Shown one piece after another: positions 34,063-43,088 of a stretch of 64,000 nucleotides of DNA (position 1 is its first letter; every line of letters begins with the position of its first letter). Made by a program: the position numbers and the translations under genes. The notes beneath the pieces were generated by a model. It had not been told where the DNA came from. It worked only from the letters and a program-made list of their open reading frames with translations, and did no database searches. Origin of the DNA: Herbiconiux moechotypicola (GTDB taxonomy: Bacteria > Actinomycetota > Actinomycetes > Actinomycetales > Microbacteriaceae); NCBI RefSeq assembly GCF_024979255.1, contig NZ_JANLCN010000014.1, positions 1 through 64,000 of the forward strand, read 5' to 3'.

Positions 34063-35253
34063 TCAGTTCGCGGCGACGGGATCGCCGATGGGCTCGGGTG
34101 CGGTCGTGCGACGCCGGGCGCCCGCGGCGGCGACCGCCATCACGATCAGCGCGGCTGCGGTGATGATCGCACCGATCCAGATGGGCGAGGTGTAGCCGAG
34201 TCCCGCAGCGATGCCCACGCCGCCCGCCCACGCTCCGAGGGCGTTGCCCACGTTGAAGGCTCCGATGTTCGCGCCGGAGGCGAGGGTGGGCGCGGCGCCG
34301 GCGTAGGTCATCACGCGGGTCTGCAGCCCGGGCACCGTGCCGAAGCCGAATCCGCCCATCAGGAACAGCGCGACGACGGTGGCCACGCCGGAGCCGGCGA
34401 GGAGGGCGAACAGGGTGAGCACCACGACGAGTGCGGCGATGAAGACGATCAGGGTGCCGTCGACCGAGCGGTCGGCGAAGCGTCCGCCGAGCCAGTTGCC
34501 GATGACCAGACCCACGCCGAACAGAACGAGCAGCCACGGGACGGTGCCGGAGGTGAAGCCGCTGACCTCGGTGAGGGTGTAGGCGATGTAGGTGAAGGCC
34601 CCGAACATCCCGCCGTAGGCGAGGATCGTGACGACGAGCGAGAGCCACACCTGGCCGGAGCGGAAGGCGGCCAGTTCGCGGCGGATGCTCACCCGCTCCC
34701 CGGGGCTGTGCAGCTTCGGCACCAGCACGGCGACCCCGATGAGGGCGAGCACGCCGATCGCCGAGATCGCCCAGAAGGTGGAGCGCCAGCCGAGCTGCTG
34801 GCCGAGGAAGGTGCCGAACGGCACACCGAACACGTTCGCCGCGGTGAGGCCGGTGAACATGAAGGCGATCGCGCCGGCCTTCTTCTCGGCCGGCACCAGG
34901 CTCGAGGCGACCACGGAGCCGATGCCGAAGAACGCGCCGTGGCAGAGCGCGGCGATGACGCGGCCGAGCATCGCGACGCCGTAGTCGTCGGCGACGGCGG
35001 TGAGCAGGTTGCCGACGATGAACAGCACGATCAGGCCGAGCAAGACGGGCTTGCGGGGCAGCCTGGTGGTCACGGCGGTGATGACCAGGGCCCCGACCAC
35101 CACGCTGAGGGCGTATCCCGAGATGAGCCAGCCGGCGGTGGCTTCGGAGACGTCGAAGTCGGCGGCCACCTCGGGCAGCAGGCCCATGATGACGAACTCG
35201 GTCAGTCCGATGCCGAACGCGCCGAGCGCGAGGGCGATCAGTCCTAGAGGCAT
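34063..35253 (-). CDS. MFS transporter (DHA1/AraJ-like)
   Basis: This 396-residue protein has twelve predicted helices, beginning LIALALGAFGIGLTEFVIMGLLPEVA, with the GRVIAALCHGAFFGIGSVVAS and FGVPFGTFLGQQLGWRSTFW motifs of the AraJ/YdhP-type sugar-efflux or drug-efflux branch. It is divergent from a MarR regulator across a 117-bp gap with inverted repeats, a usual set-up for inducible efflux. The substrate is unknown. Confidence 0.9.
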   Translation of the reverse strand: MPLGLIALALGAFGIGLTEFVIMGLLPEVAADFDVSEATAGWLISGYALSVVVGALVITAVTTRLPRKPVLLGLIVLFIVGNLLTAVADDYGVAMLGRVIAALCHGAFFGIGSVVASSLVPAEKKAGAIAFMFTGLTAANVFGVPFGTFLGQQLGWRSTFWAISAIGVLALIGVAVLVPKLHSPGERVSIRRELAAFRSGQVWLSLVVTILAYGGMFGAFTYIAYTLTEVSGFTSGTVPWLLVLFGVGLVIGNWLGGRFADRSVDGTLIVFIAALVVVLTLFALLAGSGVATVVALFLMGGFGFGTVPGLQTRVMTYAGAAPTLASGANIGAFNVGNALGAWAGGVGIAAGLGYTSPIWIGAIITAAALIVMAVAAAGARRRTTAPEPIGDPVAAN

Positions 35254-35276
35254 GAAGGTACTCCTGGTACGCTGAA

Positions 35277-35352
35277 ATTAGTTGCGAACGCGGGATATTG
35301 CGTCAGCTGGCATTATCATTGCACACGCAACTATGCCGCGCAAGCAACTAAT
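35277..35352. promoter_or_regulatory. Inverted repeats ATTAGTTGC...GCAACTAAT between MFS and MarR genes
   Basis: A perfect 9-bp inverted pair (35277-35285 and 35344-35352) flanks the divergent promoter zone, and a third half-site CGCAACTA lies at 35326-35333. The arrangement, one site beside each gene start, suits a MarR dimer that represses both directions. Confidence 0.65.
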
Positions 35353-35370
35353 GCTGAGGAGTGTGCCGCC

Positions 35371-35817
35371 ATGGGCATCGCAGACGACGCCGTCGAGATC
35401 CGGGCGCAGGGATGGCGCAGACTCGCCGCTCTGCACGGATTGCTGGAGTCCGCGCTGGAGCGCAGCCTCGGCGACTCGGTCGAGTTGTCGGTGGTGGAGT
35501 ACACGGTGCTCGACGCGCTCGACCGGCAGGACGGGTGGCACATGCGGATGCAGCAGCTGGCCCGCGCCACCGCGCTCAGTCCCAGCGCCACCACGCGCCT
35601 GGTGACCAGGCTTGAAGACCGGGGCCTGCTCACCCGGGTGCTCTGCGCCGACGACCGGCGCGGCATCTACACCGAGCTCACGCCCGCCGGCCGCGACCTC
35701 TACGAGCGCGCCCACCCCATCCATGACGAGACCCTGCGGAGGGCGCTCGAAGACGCGGCGGCGCAGCCTGAGCTCGCCCCCGTGGTGGAGGCGCTGCACG
35801 ATCTCGCGCTGGCTTGA
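35371..35817 (+). CDS. MarR-family transcriptional regulator
   Basis: This 148-residue protein has a winged-helix core (MRMQQLARATALSPSATTRLVTRLEDRGLLTRV), a wing (CADDRRGIYTELTPAG) and a C-terminal dimer helix. The start follows CTGAGGAG. MarR proteins repress neighbours and release DNA on binding small aromatic or oxidised ligands. Its probable target is the divergent MFS/aldo-keto reductase pair and itself. Confidence 0.9.
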   Translation: MGIADDAVEIRAQGWRRLAALHGLLESALERSLGDSVELSVVEYTVLDALDRQDGWHMRMQQLARATALSPSATTRLVTRLEDRGLLTRVLCADDRRGIYTELTPAGRDLYERAHPIHDETLRRALEDAAAQPELAPVVEALHDLALA

Positions 35818-35901
35818 GCCGCTGAACCATGACGGTCAGCTTGGATAGACGGCCTGCGTGATCGTGACGTTCTCACTTTGCTGGCGAGGCCGGTGCCGCC
35901 C

Positions 35902-36171
35902 TCACTCCGCGTCGTGGTCGATCTCGAGGAACGCGACCAGCTCGTCGAGCACGCGCTCGGCGCCTTCGCCCTCGGCCGACAGCGTCACCGTCTCGCCGTG
36001 GCCCACGCCGAGACCGAGCAGCGACAGGATGCTCCCCGCCGGCAGCGCGGGGCCGTCCGGCCGCGAGATGGTGACGGGGATGGCCTTCGCCTGCACCTCC
36101 TGCACGAAGAGCTTGGCGGGCCGGGCGTGGAGGCCGGTGCTGCTGGCGATGGTGGCGGTGCGCTCGGGCAT
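35902..36171 (-). CDS. ptsH: HPr phosphocarrier protein
   Basis: This 89-residue protein is the phosphocarrier of the sugar phosphotransferase system. The phospho-acceptor His15 is in STGLHARPAKLF, and a serine near 47 (GSILSLLGLG) lies where HPr kinase acts in low-GC bacteria. It passes phosphate from enzyme I to the IIA domain of the fructose permease encoded next to it. Enzyme I is not in this window. It is the last gene of the fru operon. Confidence 0.92.
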   Translation of the reverse strand: MPERTATIASSTGLHARPAKLFVQEVQAKAIPVTISRPDGPALPAGSILSLLGLGVGHGETVTLSAEGEGAERVLDELVAFLEIDHDAE

Positions 36172-36237
36172 GGGGTGTCTCCTGGTCGAACGGATGCGGC
36201 GGGGTGGGCAGGCGGGCGGGCGGGATGCGCGGAGTCG

Positions 36238-38400
36238 TCAGGCGACGGCGGGCGCCGGGGTCTTCGCGGTCGGCGCCTGCACCGGAACCGCCTCATCCGC
36301 TTCGAACGGCGCCTCGGCCTCGCGCAGCTCCTTCGGGGCCACGAAGCGCTTCAGCACGATCACCAGCACCGCCGAGACCACGGTTCCCGCCACGAGCGCG
36401 AGCAGGAACCCCCACAGCGGCGTGATGGCGAAGAACACGAAGATGCCGCCGTGCGGCGCGTACGACTGCACCCCGAACACCATCGTCAGGGCGCCCGTGA
36501 CCGCACCGCCGGCCATCGAGGCGGGGATGACCCGGAGCGGGTCGGCGGCGGCGAACGGGATGGCGCCCTCCGAGATGAACGAGGCCCCGAGCAGCCATGC
36601 GGCCACGCCGTTCTGGCGCTCGAGCGGCGTGAACAGCTTGCGCGCCAGCACCGTCGAGGCGAGCGCCATCGCGAGAGGCGGCACCATGCCCGCGGCCATC
36701 ACGGCCGCCATGATCAGGTACGGAGCCGTCTCACCGGGTGCGGCCGTGCTGAGGCCCGCCACGGCGAACGCGTACGCCACCTTGTTCACGGGGCCACCGA
36801 GGTCGAAGCACTGCATGAGGCCCACGATCACGCCCACGACGACGATGGCGCCGGTGGCGGCGAGGGCGTTGAGCCCCTCGGTCATGCGCTCCATGAGCCA
36901 CGCGATGGGCCGCCCGAGGAAGAGGATCATGATGCCGGAGGCCACGATCGAGGCGAGCAGCGGGATGATCACCACGGGCATGAGACCGCGAAGCCAACGC
37001 GGGGCGGGGAGACGGGTCAGGTACAGCGCGATCACGCCGGCGAGCAGGCCGCCGATGATGCCGCCGATGAAGCCGGCCGACATGAGCACGGCCACGGCGC
37101 CCGCCACGAAGCCCGGGGCGATGCCCGGCCGGTCGGCTATCGCGAAGGCGATGTAGCCCGCGAGCGCCGACACCAGGAAGTTCATCGAGGTCGACCCGAT
37201 CATGAAGGCGACCGAGCCGAGATATTGGCCGAGGGGACCGAGAGGCGAGGTGATGTCCTGCGTCGGGAGGTCCCACAGCGAGTTCTGCACGATCACGGTC
37301 GACGCGTGCGCGGTCACCTCGAAGCCGCCGAGCAGGAAGCCGAGGGCGATGAGCAGACCGCCTCCCGCCACGAAGGGGATCATGTAGCTCACACCGGTGA
37401 GCAGCACGCGCTGGATGCGCGCCCCGAACGAGCCGGTCGAGGCGGTCGATCCGGATGCGCCGCCGCCCGCCGACGACGCGGTCGCCGACCCCGCCGCCAC
37501 GCGGGCCCCGTTCGGGTCCTTGGCCGCGGCGACCGCCTCCTCGATGAGCTGCAGCGGCTGCTCGATGCCCCGCTTCACGCCCGAGCGCACGACGGGCTTG
37601 CCGGCGAACCGGTTGAGCTCGCGCACGTCGACGTCGGTGGCGAACACGACGGCGTCGGCGTTCTCGATGATCGAGGGCGCCACCGCCTGGTATCCACTCG
37701 ACCCCTGGGGCTCGACCACGAGGTCGATTCCGGCCTTCTTGCCCGCGGCGGTGAGTGCGTCGGCGGCCATGAACGTGTGGGCGATGCCGGTGGCGCAGGC
37801 CGTCACCGCGACGATGCGGGCGGGGCGCCCCTCGATCGAGAGGGCGTCGGCGACGCCGTGCCCGGATGCGGATGCGGACGCGGACGCGGATGCCGAGGCG
37901 CCCGGATCCGCCTGCGTGACCGCCGGGGCGGCCGTCGCCGCCGCATCCCCCTCTCCGAGTGCCCCGCCCACGATCCCGACGACCTCCTCCGCCGTCGTCG
38001 CCGCCCGCAGCCGGGCCGTGAACTCGTCCTGCATGAGGCTGCGGGCGAGCCGCGACAGCACGGCGAGGTGCGCCTCGGCGGCATCCGCCGGCGCGGCGAT
38101 GAGAAACACGAGGTCGGCCGGACCGTCCGGGGCTCCGAAGGCCACCCCCGGGTCGAGGCGGGCGAACGCCAGCGAGGGCACCGTGACCGCCGGGCTCTTC
38201 GCGTGCGGGATGGCGATGCCGCCCGGCAGGCCGGTCTCGTCCTTCTCTTCGCGCGCCCACGCGTCGGCGAACAGTGCTGCGGCATCGGTCGCGCGGCCCT
38301 GCGCGACGACGCGCTCGGCGAGTGCGCGGATCACCGAGGCCTTGTCGTCGCCGAGCTCTCCGTCGAGCGACACCAGTTCGGTGGTGATGGTCTGGGACAT
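36238..38400 (-). CDS. fruA: PTS fructose transporter IIABC
   Basis: This 720-residue fusion has IIA at about 1-150 with His66 (IAIPHAKSP), IIB at about 193-290 with Cys202 (VTACATGIAHTF) and a membrane IIC domain of eight or so helices from about 335 (FGARIQRVLLTGVSYMIPFV). It imports fructose as fructose 1-phosphate, the substrate of the neighbouring kinase. The IIA-IIB linker contains a Ser-Ala dipeptide run encoded by GCGGAT/C-type hexamer repeats. The C-terminus has an extra polar tail after the last helix. Confidence 0.93.
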   Translation of the reverse strand: MSQTITTELVSLDGELGDDKASVIRALAERVVAQGRATDAAALFADAWAREEKDETGLPGGIAIPHAKSPAVTVPSLAFARLDPGVAFGAPDGPADLVFLIAAPADAAEAHLAVLSRLARSLMQDEFTARLRAATTAEEVVGIVGGALGEGDAAATAAPAVTQADPGASASASASASASGHGVADALSIEGRPARIVAVTACATGIAHTFMAADALTAAGKKAGIDLVVEPQGSSGYQAVAPSIIENADAVVFATDVDVRELNRFAGKPVVRSGVKRGIEQPLQLIEEAVAAAKDPNGARVAAGSATASSAGGGASGSTASTGSFGARIQRVLLTGVSYMIPFVAGGGLLIALGFLLGGFEVTAHASTVIVQNSLWDLPTQDITSPLGPLGQYLGSVAFMIGSTSMNFLVSALAGYIAFAIADRPGIAPGFVAGAVAVLMSAGFIGGIIGGLLAGVIALYLTRLPAPRWLRGLMPVVIIPLLASIVASGIMILFLGRPIAWLMERMTEGLNALAATGAIVVVGVIVGLMQCFDLGGPVNKVAYAFAVAGLSTAAPGETAPYLIMAAVMAAGMVPPLAMALASTVLARKLFTPLERQNGVAAWLLGASFISEGAIPFAAADPLRVIPASMAGGAVTGALTMVFGVQSYAPHGGIFVFFAITPLWGFLLALVAGTVVSAVLVIVLKRFVAPKELREAEAPFEADEAVPVQAPTAKTPAPAVA

Positions 38401-38448
38401 GATGTGACCTCCATGGTCAATCGGTGAGGGTGCGGGTGGGGCGTGACG

Positions 38449-39393
38449 TCACGCCTCGATGCGGGAGACCGTGATCTCGCTGTCGGGGATGTCTCGCGGG
38501 GTGGGGATCTGGGTGCCGGGAAGCGAGGCGGCGGATGCGCCGTAGGCGACGGCGAGACGCAGGCGCTCGGCCGGCGGGGCGCCGGCCGCTTCCGCGATGA
38601 GGTAGCCCGCCAGGGCGCTGTCGCCCGCCCCGACCGTGCTCGCCACCGCGATCTTCGGCGCTCGTGCCGCGTAGCTGCCGTCGGCGGTGAGAAGGAGTGC
38701 CCCCTCGGCGCCGAGGGTGACGAGGGCGGCCCCGACGGTGTCGAGTGCGAGGGCCCGGCCGCCCGCGCGAGCCAGGGCGATCGCCTCGTCGGCGGTCGCG
38801 CATCCGGTCAGTTCGGCGAGCTCGAACTCATTGGGCTTGATGAGATCGGGCCGGCCTTCGGCGACCACGCGCGCCAGCGCCTCGCCCGAGGTGTCGACGG
38901 CGATGCGCGGGGCGGCGGTGCCCAGCCGAGAGCGGAGCGCCGCGATGGTGTCGGCGTAGAAGCTGCTGCCCGCGCCGGGAGGGAGCGATCCCGCCAGCAC
39001 CACCCACGAGGCCCCCTCGGCCGCCGCGACGATGCCGTAGACGAGCGCCTCGCGTTCCGCCGCGCTCAGCTCGGCGCCGGGCAGGTTGATCTTGGTCGTC
39101 GTGCCGTCGGGCTCGGCCACGGTGAGGTTCGACCTCACCCGGCCGGCCACCTCCACCCGGCGCACGGCGATGCCGGTGCGGCGCAGCAGCGGCAGATAGG
39201 GGTCGTCGTCGGCGCACGGCACGACCGCGGTCACGTCGAGACCCGCGGCGGTCAGCGCCCGGGCGACGTTGACACCCTTGCCCCCGGCGTCCTCCCGGCT
39301 GCCGGATGCGCGCTGCACGGCTCCCGGCACGAGCGGGCCGTCGAGACCGACGGTGCGGTCGAGCGACGGGTTGGCGGTGACGGTGACGATCAT
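38449..39393 (-). CDS. fruK: 1-phosphofructokinase
   Basis: This 314-residue PfkB-family kinase starts at the ATG at 39393, overlapping the regulator stop by 4 nt. The signature regions are AGGKGVNVARAL near residue 38, KINLPGAELS and the catalytic STVGAGDSALAGYL near residue 245. It phosphorylates fructose 1-phosphate to fructose 1,6-bisphosphate in the cytoplasm. It sits between fruR and fruA, the standard actinobacterial order. Confidence 0.92.
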   Translation of the reverse strand: MIVTVTANPSLDRTVGLDGPLVPGAVQRASGSREDAGGKGVNVARALTAAGLDVTAVVPCADDDPYLPLLRRTGIAVRRVEVAGRVRSNLTVAEPDGTTTKINLPGAELSAAEREALVYGIVAAAEGASWVVLAGSLPPGAGSSFYADTIAALRSRLGTAAPRIAVDTSGEALARVVAEGRPDLIKPNEFELAELTGCATADEAIALARAGGRALALDTVGAALVTLGAEGALLLTADGSYAARAPKIAVASTVGAGDSALAGYLIAEAAGAPPAERLRLAVAYGASAASLPGTQIPTPRDIPDSEITVSRIEA

Positions 39394-40175
39394 GCGAGCC
39401 ACACGTCGACGTTCGCCTCGCGCGCGGCCTCGGCCAGCGCGGCGGGAAGGGGGGTGTCGGTGACCAGCACGTCGATCTCGGCGAGCGCGGCGAACGAGAC
39501 GAGGCGTTCGCGCTCGAACTTGCTGCCGTCGACCACCAGCACGACCCGGCGGGCGGCGCGCACGATGGCGATCTTGACCGCAGCCTCTTCGGGGTCGGGG
39601 GTGCTCGCACCGAATCCGGCGGAGAGCGCGTTCGTGCCGAGGAACGCCACGTCGGGGCGCAGGCCCGAGATCACCCGCACCGTCTCGGCACCGACAGCGG
39701 CCCCGGTCACGCCGCGCACGCGGCCGCCGACGATGGAGAGCGACACGCCCTCGGCCGCGGAGAGCGCGGGGGCGAGCGAGAACGAGTGGGTCACGACCTC
39801 GGCGCGGCCACCGACAGATGCGAGCCGCGAGCCCAGCCGGTCGGCCACGGCCGCCGTGGTGGTGCCGGCGTCGAAGTAGACCGAGCCCTGGAAGCCGTCG
39901 CCGAGCACCTCGAGCGCGCGCTGGGCGATGGCGTTCTTGGCCTCGCTGTGCTGCACGGCGCGATCGGCCGTCGACTGCTCGACCGTGCTGGTGCGGTCGA
40001 GGTGCACCGCGCCGCCGTGCACCCGCCGGAGCACGCCGTCGCGCTCGAGGGCGTCGAGGTCGCGGCGCACCGTCTCGGTGGTCACGTCGAACTGGGTGGC
40101 GAGCTCGAGCACTCCCACGCGGCCCGTCTCCGACAGCATCCGCGCGATCTGCTCCTGCCGCTCCGTTGCGTACAT
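39390..40175 (-). CDS. fruR: DeoR-family regulator of the fructose operon
   Basis: This 261-residue protein starts at the ATG at 40175 behind GGAGAGGGTGAGC; the frame stays open upstream but without a better site. The N-terminal HTH (VLELATQFDVTTETVRRDLDALERDGVLRRVHGGA) and the DeoR sensor domain with YFDAGTTTAAVADRL are standard. In other actinobacteria, fructose 1-phosphate relieves repression by such proteins. It leads the fru operon. Confidence 0.9.
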   Translation of the reverse strand: MYATERQEQIARMLSETGRVGVLELATQFDVTTETVRRDLDALERDGVLRRVHGGAVHLDRTSTVEQSTADRAVQHSEAKNAIAQRALEVLGDGFQGSVYFDAGTTTAAVADRLGSRLASVGGRAEVVTHSFSLAPALSAAEGVSLSIVGGRVRGVTGAAVGAETVRVISGLRPDVAFLGTNALSAGFGASTPDPEEAAVKIAIVRAARRVVLVVDGSKFERERLVSFAALAEIDVLVTDTPLPAALAEAAREANVDVWLA

Positions 40176-40204
40176 GCTCACCCTCTCCGTTCTGAGTCCA
40201 CACA

Positions 40205-40252
40205 GTACAACACAAAACAACAGGCTATGCCAGAAGAAAACCAACTATTCCA
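40205..40252. promoter_or_regulatory. A/C-rich repeated motif upstream of fruR
   Basis: The region contains repeated CAA-type words (ACAACACAAAACAACA at 40207-40222, then CCAACTATTCCAACAA) in an otherwise GC-rich gap. DeoR-family proteins often bind direct repeats of this kind, so this is a plausible FruR operator. It lies in the gap shared with the divergent AroE-like gene. Confidence 0.4.
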
Positions 40253-40286
40253 ACAATTCGACCTCGGGCCGTGATGGAATGGCTCC

Positions 40287-41099
40287 ATGCCGATCCTCAA
40301 CAAAGACATGACGCTCTGCATCTCGCTGGCAGGTCGTCCCTCGAACATCGGAACCCGGTTCCACAACCACCTCTACGACGAGCTGGGCCTCAACTTCATC
40401 TACAAGGCGTTCACCACCGACGACATCGCGGCGGCCATCGGCGGCGTGCGAGCACTCGGCATCCGGGGCTGCTCGGTGTCGATGCCGTTCAAGGAGGCCG
40501 TCATCCCGCTCGTCGACGTGGTCGAGCCCTCCGCCGCGGCCATCGAGTCGATCAACACGATCGTCAACGACGACGGCACCCTCACCGCCTCCAACACCGA
40601 CTACGAAGCGGTGGCCGAGCTGCTGGCGCGGCACGAGGTCGAGCCTTCGGCCTCCGTGCTGGTGCGCGGCTCGGGGGGCATGGCCAAGGCCGTCGTCGCC
40701 GCCTTCCGTGGGGCGGGCTTCGACGACCTCACGGTGCTCGCGCGCAATCGCGAGGCGGGGGCGGCCCTGGCCGAGAAGTACGGCTACCGCTTCGCCTCCG
40801 AGCTCCCGGATGCGGGCCACGCGGTGATCGTGAACGTCACCCCGCTCGGCATGGCCGGGCAGGACGAGGACGCCCTCGCCTTCCCGCTCGAGCACGTCGC
40901 GGCGGCAGGGACCGTGGTCGACGTGGTGGCGTTCCCGTCGGAGACGCCGCTCGTGCGTGCGGCGCGCGAGACGGGAGCCTCGCTCATCACGGGCGCCGAC
41001 GTGATCGCACTCCAGGCCGCCCGGCAGTTCGCCCGCTACACCGGAGTCACGCCGTCACGCGAGCAGGTCGAGCGGGCCTCGGCCTTCTCGCGGGCCTGA
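40287..41099 (+). CDS. Shikimate 5-dehydrogenase-like protein
   Basis: This 270-residue protein has the AroE substrate domain (GCSVSMPFKEAVIPLVD with catalytic Lys, then SINTIVN and SNTDYEAV) and the Rossmann motif as VRGSGGMAKAVVAAFRGAGF. The consensus GxGGxxxA is nearly kept. It stands alone and is divergent from fruR, so it may be an AroE paralogue acting on quinate or another cyclic substrate rather than the biosynthetic enzyme. Confidence 0.85.
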   Translation: MPILNKDMTLCISLAGRPSNIGTRFHNHLYDELGLNFIYKAFTTDDIAAAIGGVRALGIRGCSVSMPFKEAVIPLVDVVEPSAAAIESINTIVNDDGTLTASNTDYEAVAELLARHEVEPSASVLVRGSGGMAKAVVAAFRGAGFDDLTVLARNREAGAALAEKYGYRFASELPDAGHAVIVNVTPLGMAGQDEDALAFPLEHVAAAGTVVDVVAFPSETPLVRAARETGASLITGADVIALQAARQFARYTGVTPSREQVERASAFSRA

Positions 41100-41118
41100 C
41101 CGGCCGCATCCCGAACCG

Positions 41119-42618
41119 CTACGCGCACGGAGTGAGCGACTCGACCGAGGTGGTGAGCGTCGCCGGGCCGCCGAGCAGGGTGACGTGGGTCACGCCCTGT
41201 GCGCTCATCGCGGCGAGGGTCGCCTGCGGGACGCACTCGCTGGTGACCACGTAGAGCGGGGCGCCGATCGCGCCGGCCCAGGCGGAGCCGGCGAGCGCGT
41301 CCGGGAACTTCAGGCCCGTGGCGAGGAAGGCCCGGCCAGCAGTCGGGAACGCCCGGGTGTTGATGGCGGCCGAGGCGGCGTAGCGGTCGGTGCCACCATC
41401 GCGCACCACCGAGGTGACGCCCGAGACGGAGCCGAGCGAGGCCTCGATACCGGGGCTGACCGAGTTCGGGCCGCCCGCGATCACGATGTTCTTCACGCCG
41501 AGGCTCGTGAGCGTTGCGACGGTGGCGGAGTCGAGGCTGCTCGCCCCGCCGTTCACCAGCAGCACCGGCCCGTAAGCGCTGGCGGCGGCCGCGCCCGCGC
41601 TCAGTGCGTCGGGGAAGTTCGTGCCGGTCGCCACGTACGCGGTCTGGCTGGAGGGGCCGAAGGCGAACTCGCTCAGTGCGCGCGAGACCTCGAATCGGTC
41701 GGCGCCGTCGATGCGGACGGTGTTCGCCTGGATGCTCTTCAGGTCGTCCACCACGGCTCCGGACACCGAGTTGGGGCCGCCCACCACCACGATGCGGCCG
41801 GGCTGGAGCCGCTCGATCTCAGTGCGCACGAGGCCCGGGAGCCCGTCGGAAGGCGTGAGCAGCAGAGGAGCGTTGAGCATCGCGGCCGCCGGTCCGGCGG
41901 AGAGTGCGTCGGGGTAGTTCGCGCCGGTGGCGACGAAGACCGTGTAGGCGCCGCTCGGGTAGGCACGCGCGGAGACGTTCACGGCGACCTCGTAGCGGTC
42001 GGCGCCGGTCACGCGGTCGGGGCCGGTGGGTGGGGTGAGCACGGCCGAGGCGAAGAGATCGTCGCCCCCACCGCATCCGACGGGCCCGGATGACGGGTCG
42101 CACGAGGTGGCCGTGTAGAGGGCGACGACGAGCGGGTCGGCGCGGTCGATCCGGTAGTCCTGGGTGAAGTGGCCGGTCTGCCTGGCCGCCGAGCTGGACT
42201 CGAGGCCGAGCGCGGGCTCGTCGTAGAGCGGCGGCGGCCCACCGATGACCGGCGCCGGGCGTACCGGTGTGGAGGCGTCGCCGTAGTCGACCAGCAGGGT
42301 GACCAGCCCGCCGTAGAACAGGTTAGGGATGGTGGGGCTCGCCACGGAGGCGAAGTCGAAATCGACCGTGAACCCGTCGCTCGTCGCGGTGATCGCGAGG
42401 TTCGTGATCTCGGGACCGTTCCAGTCGTAGGGTCCCAGAGTGGGAGGGGTGGCGTAGCGGATCGGCAGCGGCCCGTTCGAATCGGCGAGTTCCTGCGCGT
42501 CGGCCGTCGTGGAGCTCTCGGCGACGACGGCGTCCGCTGACGCCGAAGCCGGTGCGATGAGAGCGAGGGCCACGGCGGCGATGGTCGCGGCGGCAACGGA
42601 TGCGGTGGTTCTGAGCAC
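41119..42618 (-). CDS. Secreted protein with cell-wall-binding repeats 2 (CWB2)
   Basis: This 499-residue protein starts at the GTG at 42618, 7 nt after GGAAGGA, and has a signal peptide ending near SASADA. After a unique N-terminal part come three CWB2 repeats of about 90 residues from about residue 200, each with a pattern such as RYEVAVNVSARAYPSGA...VFVATGANYPDALSAGPAA and IVVVGGPNSVS. CWB2 modules attach proteins to the anionic polymers of the wall. The function of the N-terminal region is not recognisable. Confidence 0.85.
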   Translation of the reverse strand: MLRTTASVAAATIAAVALALIAPASASADAVVAESSTTADAQELADSNGPLPIRYATPPTLGPYDWNGPEITNLAITATSDGFTVDFDFASVASPTIPNLFYGGLVTLLVDYGDASTPVRPAPVIGGPPPLYDEPALGLESSSAARQTGHFTQDYRIDRADPLVVALYTATSCDPSSGPVGCGGGDDLFASAVLTPPTGPDRVTGADRYEVAVNVSARAYPSGAYTVFVATGANYPDALSAGPAAAMLNAPLLLTPSDGLPGLVRTEIERLQPGRIVVVGGPNSVSGAVVDDLKSIQANTVRIDGADRFEVSRALSEFAFGPSSQTAYVATGTNFPDALSAGAAAASAYGPVLLVNGGASSLDSATVATLTSLGVKNIVIAGGPNSVSPGIEASLGSVSGVTSVVRDGGTDRYAASAAINTRAFPTAGRAFLATGLKFPDALAGSAWAGAIGAPLYVVTSECVPQATLAAMSAQGVTHVTLLGGPATLTTSVESLTPCA

Positions 42619-42769
42619 GGACGGGTCCTTCCGGTGTGGCGAAGAGCTTTCGTACGCTATCGACTGGGGTCTCCGCAGCGGCAGCCCCACTTTCTGGGGC
42701 AGCCGGCTCTGCTCGCCGGACCGACCACATGGTGGGCACGACGGCGGAGATCACCCGACGGACGAAGTC

Positions 42770-42799
42770 TTGACAGGCAAGTGAATGCTTGCCTATTGT
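42770..42799 (+). promoter_or_regulatory. Leaderless promoter with inverted-repeat operator of the ArsR gene
   Basis: A TTGACA -35 (42770-42775) and TATTGT -10 (42794-42799) are 18 nt apart. Between them lies a perfect 7-bp inverted repeat AGGCAAG / CTTGCCT (42775-42781 and 42788-42794). The GTG start at 42807 falls where transcription should begin, so the mRNA is probably leaderless. The repeat has the form of an ArsR-family operator. Confidence 0.75.
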
Positions 42800-42806
42800 C
42801 GTCACC

Positions 42807-43088
42807 GTGACGGATGTCTTCAAGGCGCTCGCCGACGAGACGAGGAGGGCCCTGCTCGACGAACTCGCGCAGCGAGACGGGCAGACACTCTTCGAACTCT
42901 GCTCGAGGCTGGCCATGAACCACGGCCTCACCTCGTCGAGGCAGGCCGTCTCGCAGCACCTCGACGTGCTGGAGGCCGCCGGCCTCGTGCACACGGAGCG
43001 GCGGGGGCGCTACAAGTTCCACACGATCGACACCGCACCGCTCGCGCAGATCGCGCGGCGCTGGAACCCCGAAGGGACCTCACCGTGA
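42807..43088 (+). CDS. ArsR-family transcriptional regulator
   Basis: This 93-residue winged-helix protein starts at the GTG at 42807 (VTDVFKALADETRRALLDEL). The recognition helix is in TSSRQAVSQHLDVLEAAGLV. No metal-binding cysteine pair typical of ArsR/SmtB is seen, so it belongs to the non-metal-sensing type often coupled to SRPBCC or VOC proteins. It overlaps the VOC gene by 4 nt and probably represses this two-gene unit. Confidence 0.88.
   Translation: MTDVFKALADETRRALLDELAQRDGQTLFELCSRLAMNHGLTSSRQAVSQHLDVLEAAGLVHTERRGRYKFHTIDTAPLAQIARRWNPEGTSP

Noticed and set aside
35878-38427. Very long open frame (849 codons) on the plus strand opposite fruA
   Set aside because: It is antisense to a clear PTS gene, has low-complexity Arg/Gly/His/Ala-rich composition and no domain. 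This is the usual effect of high GC content.
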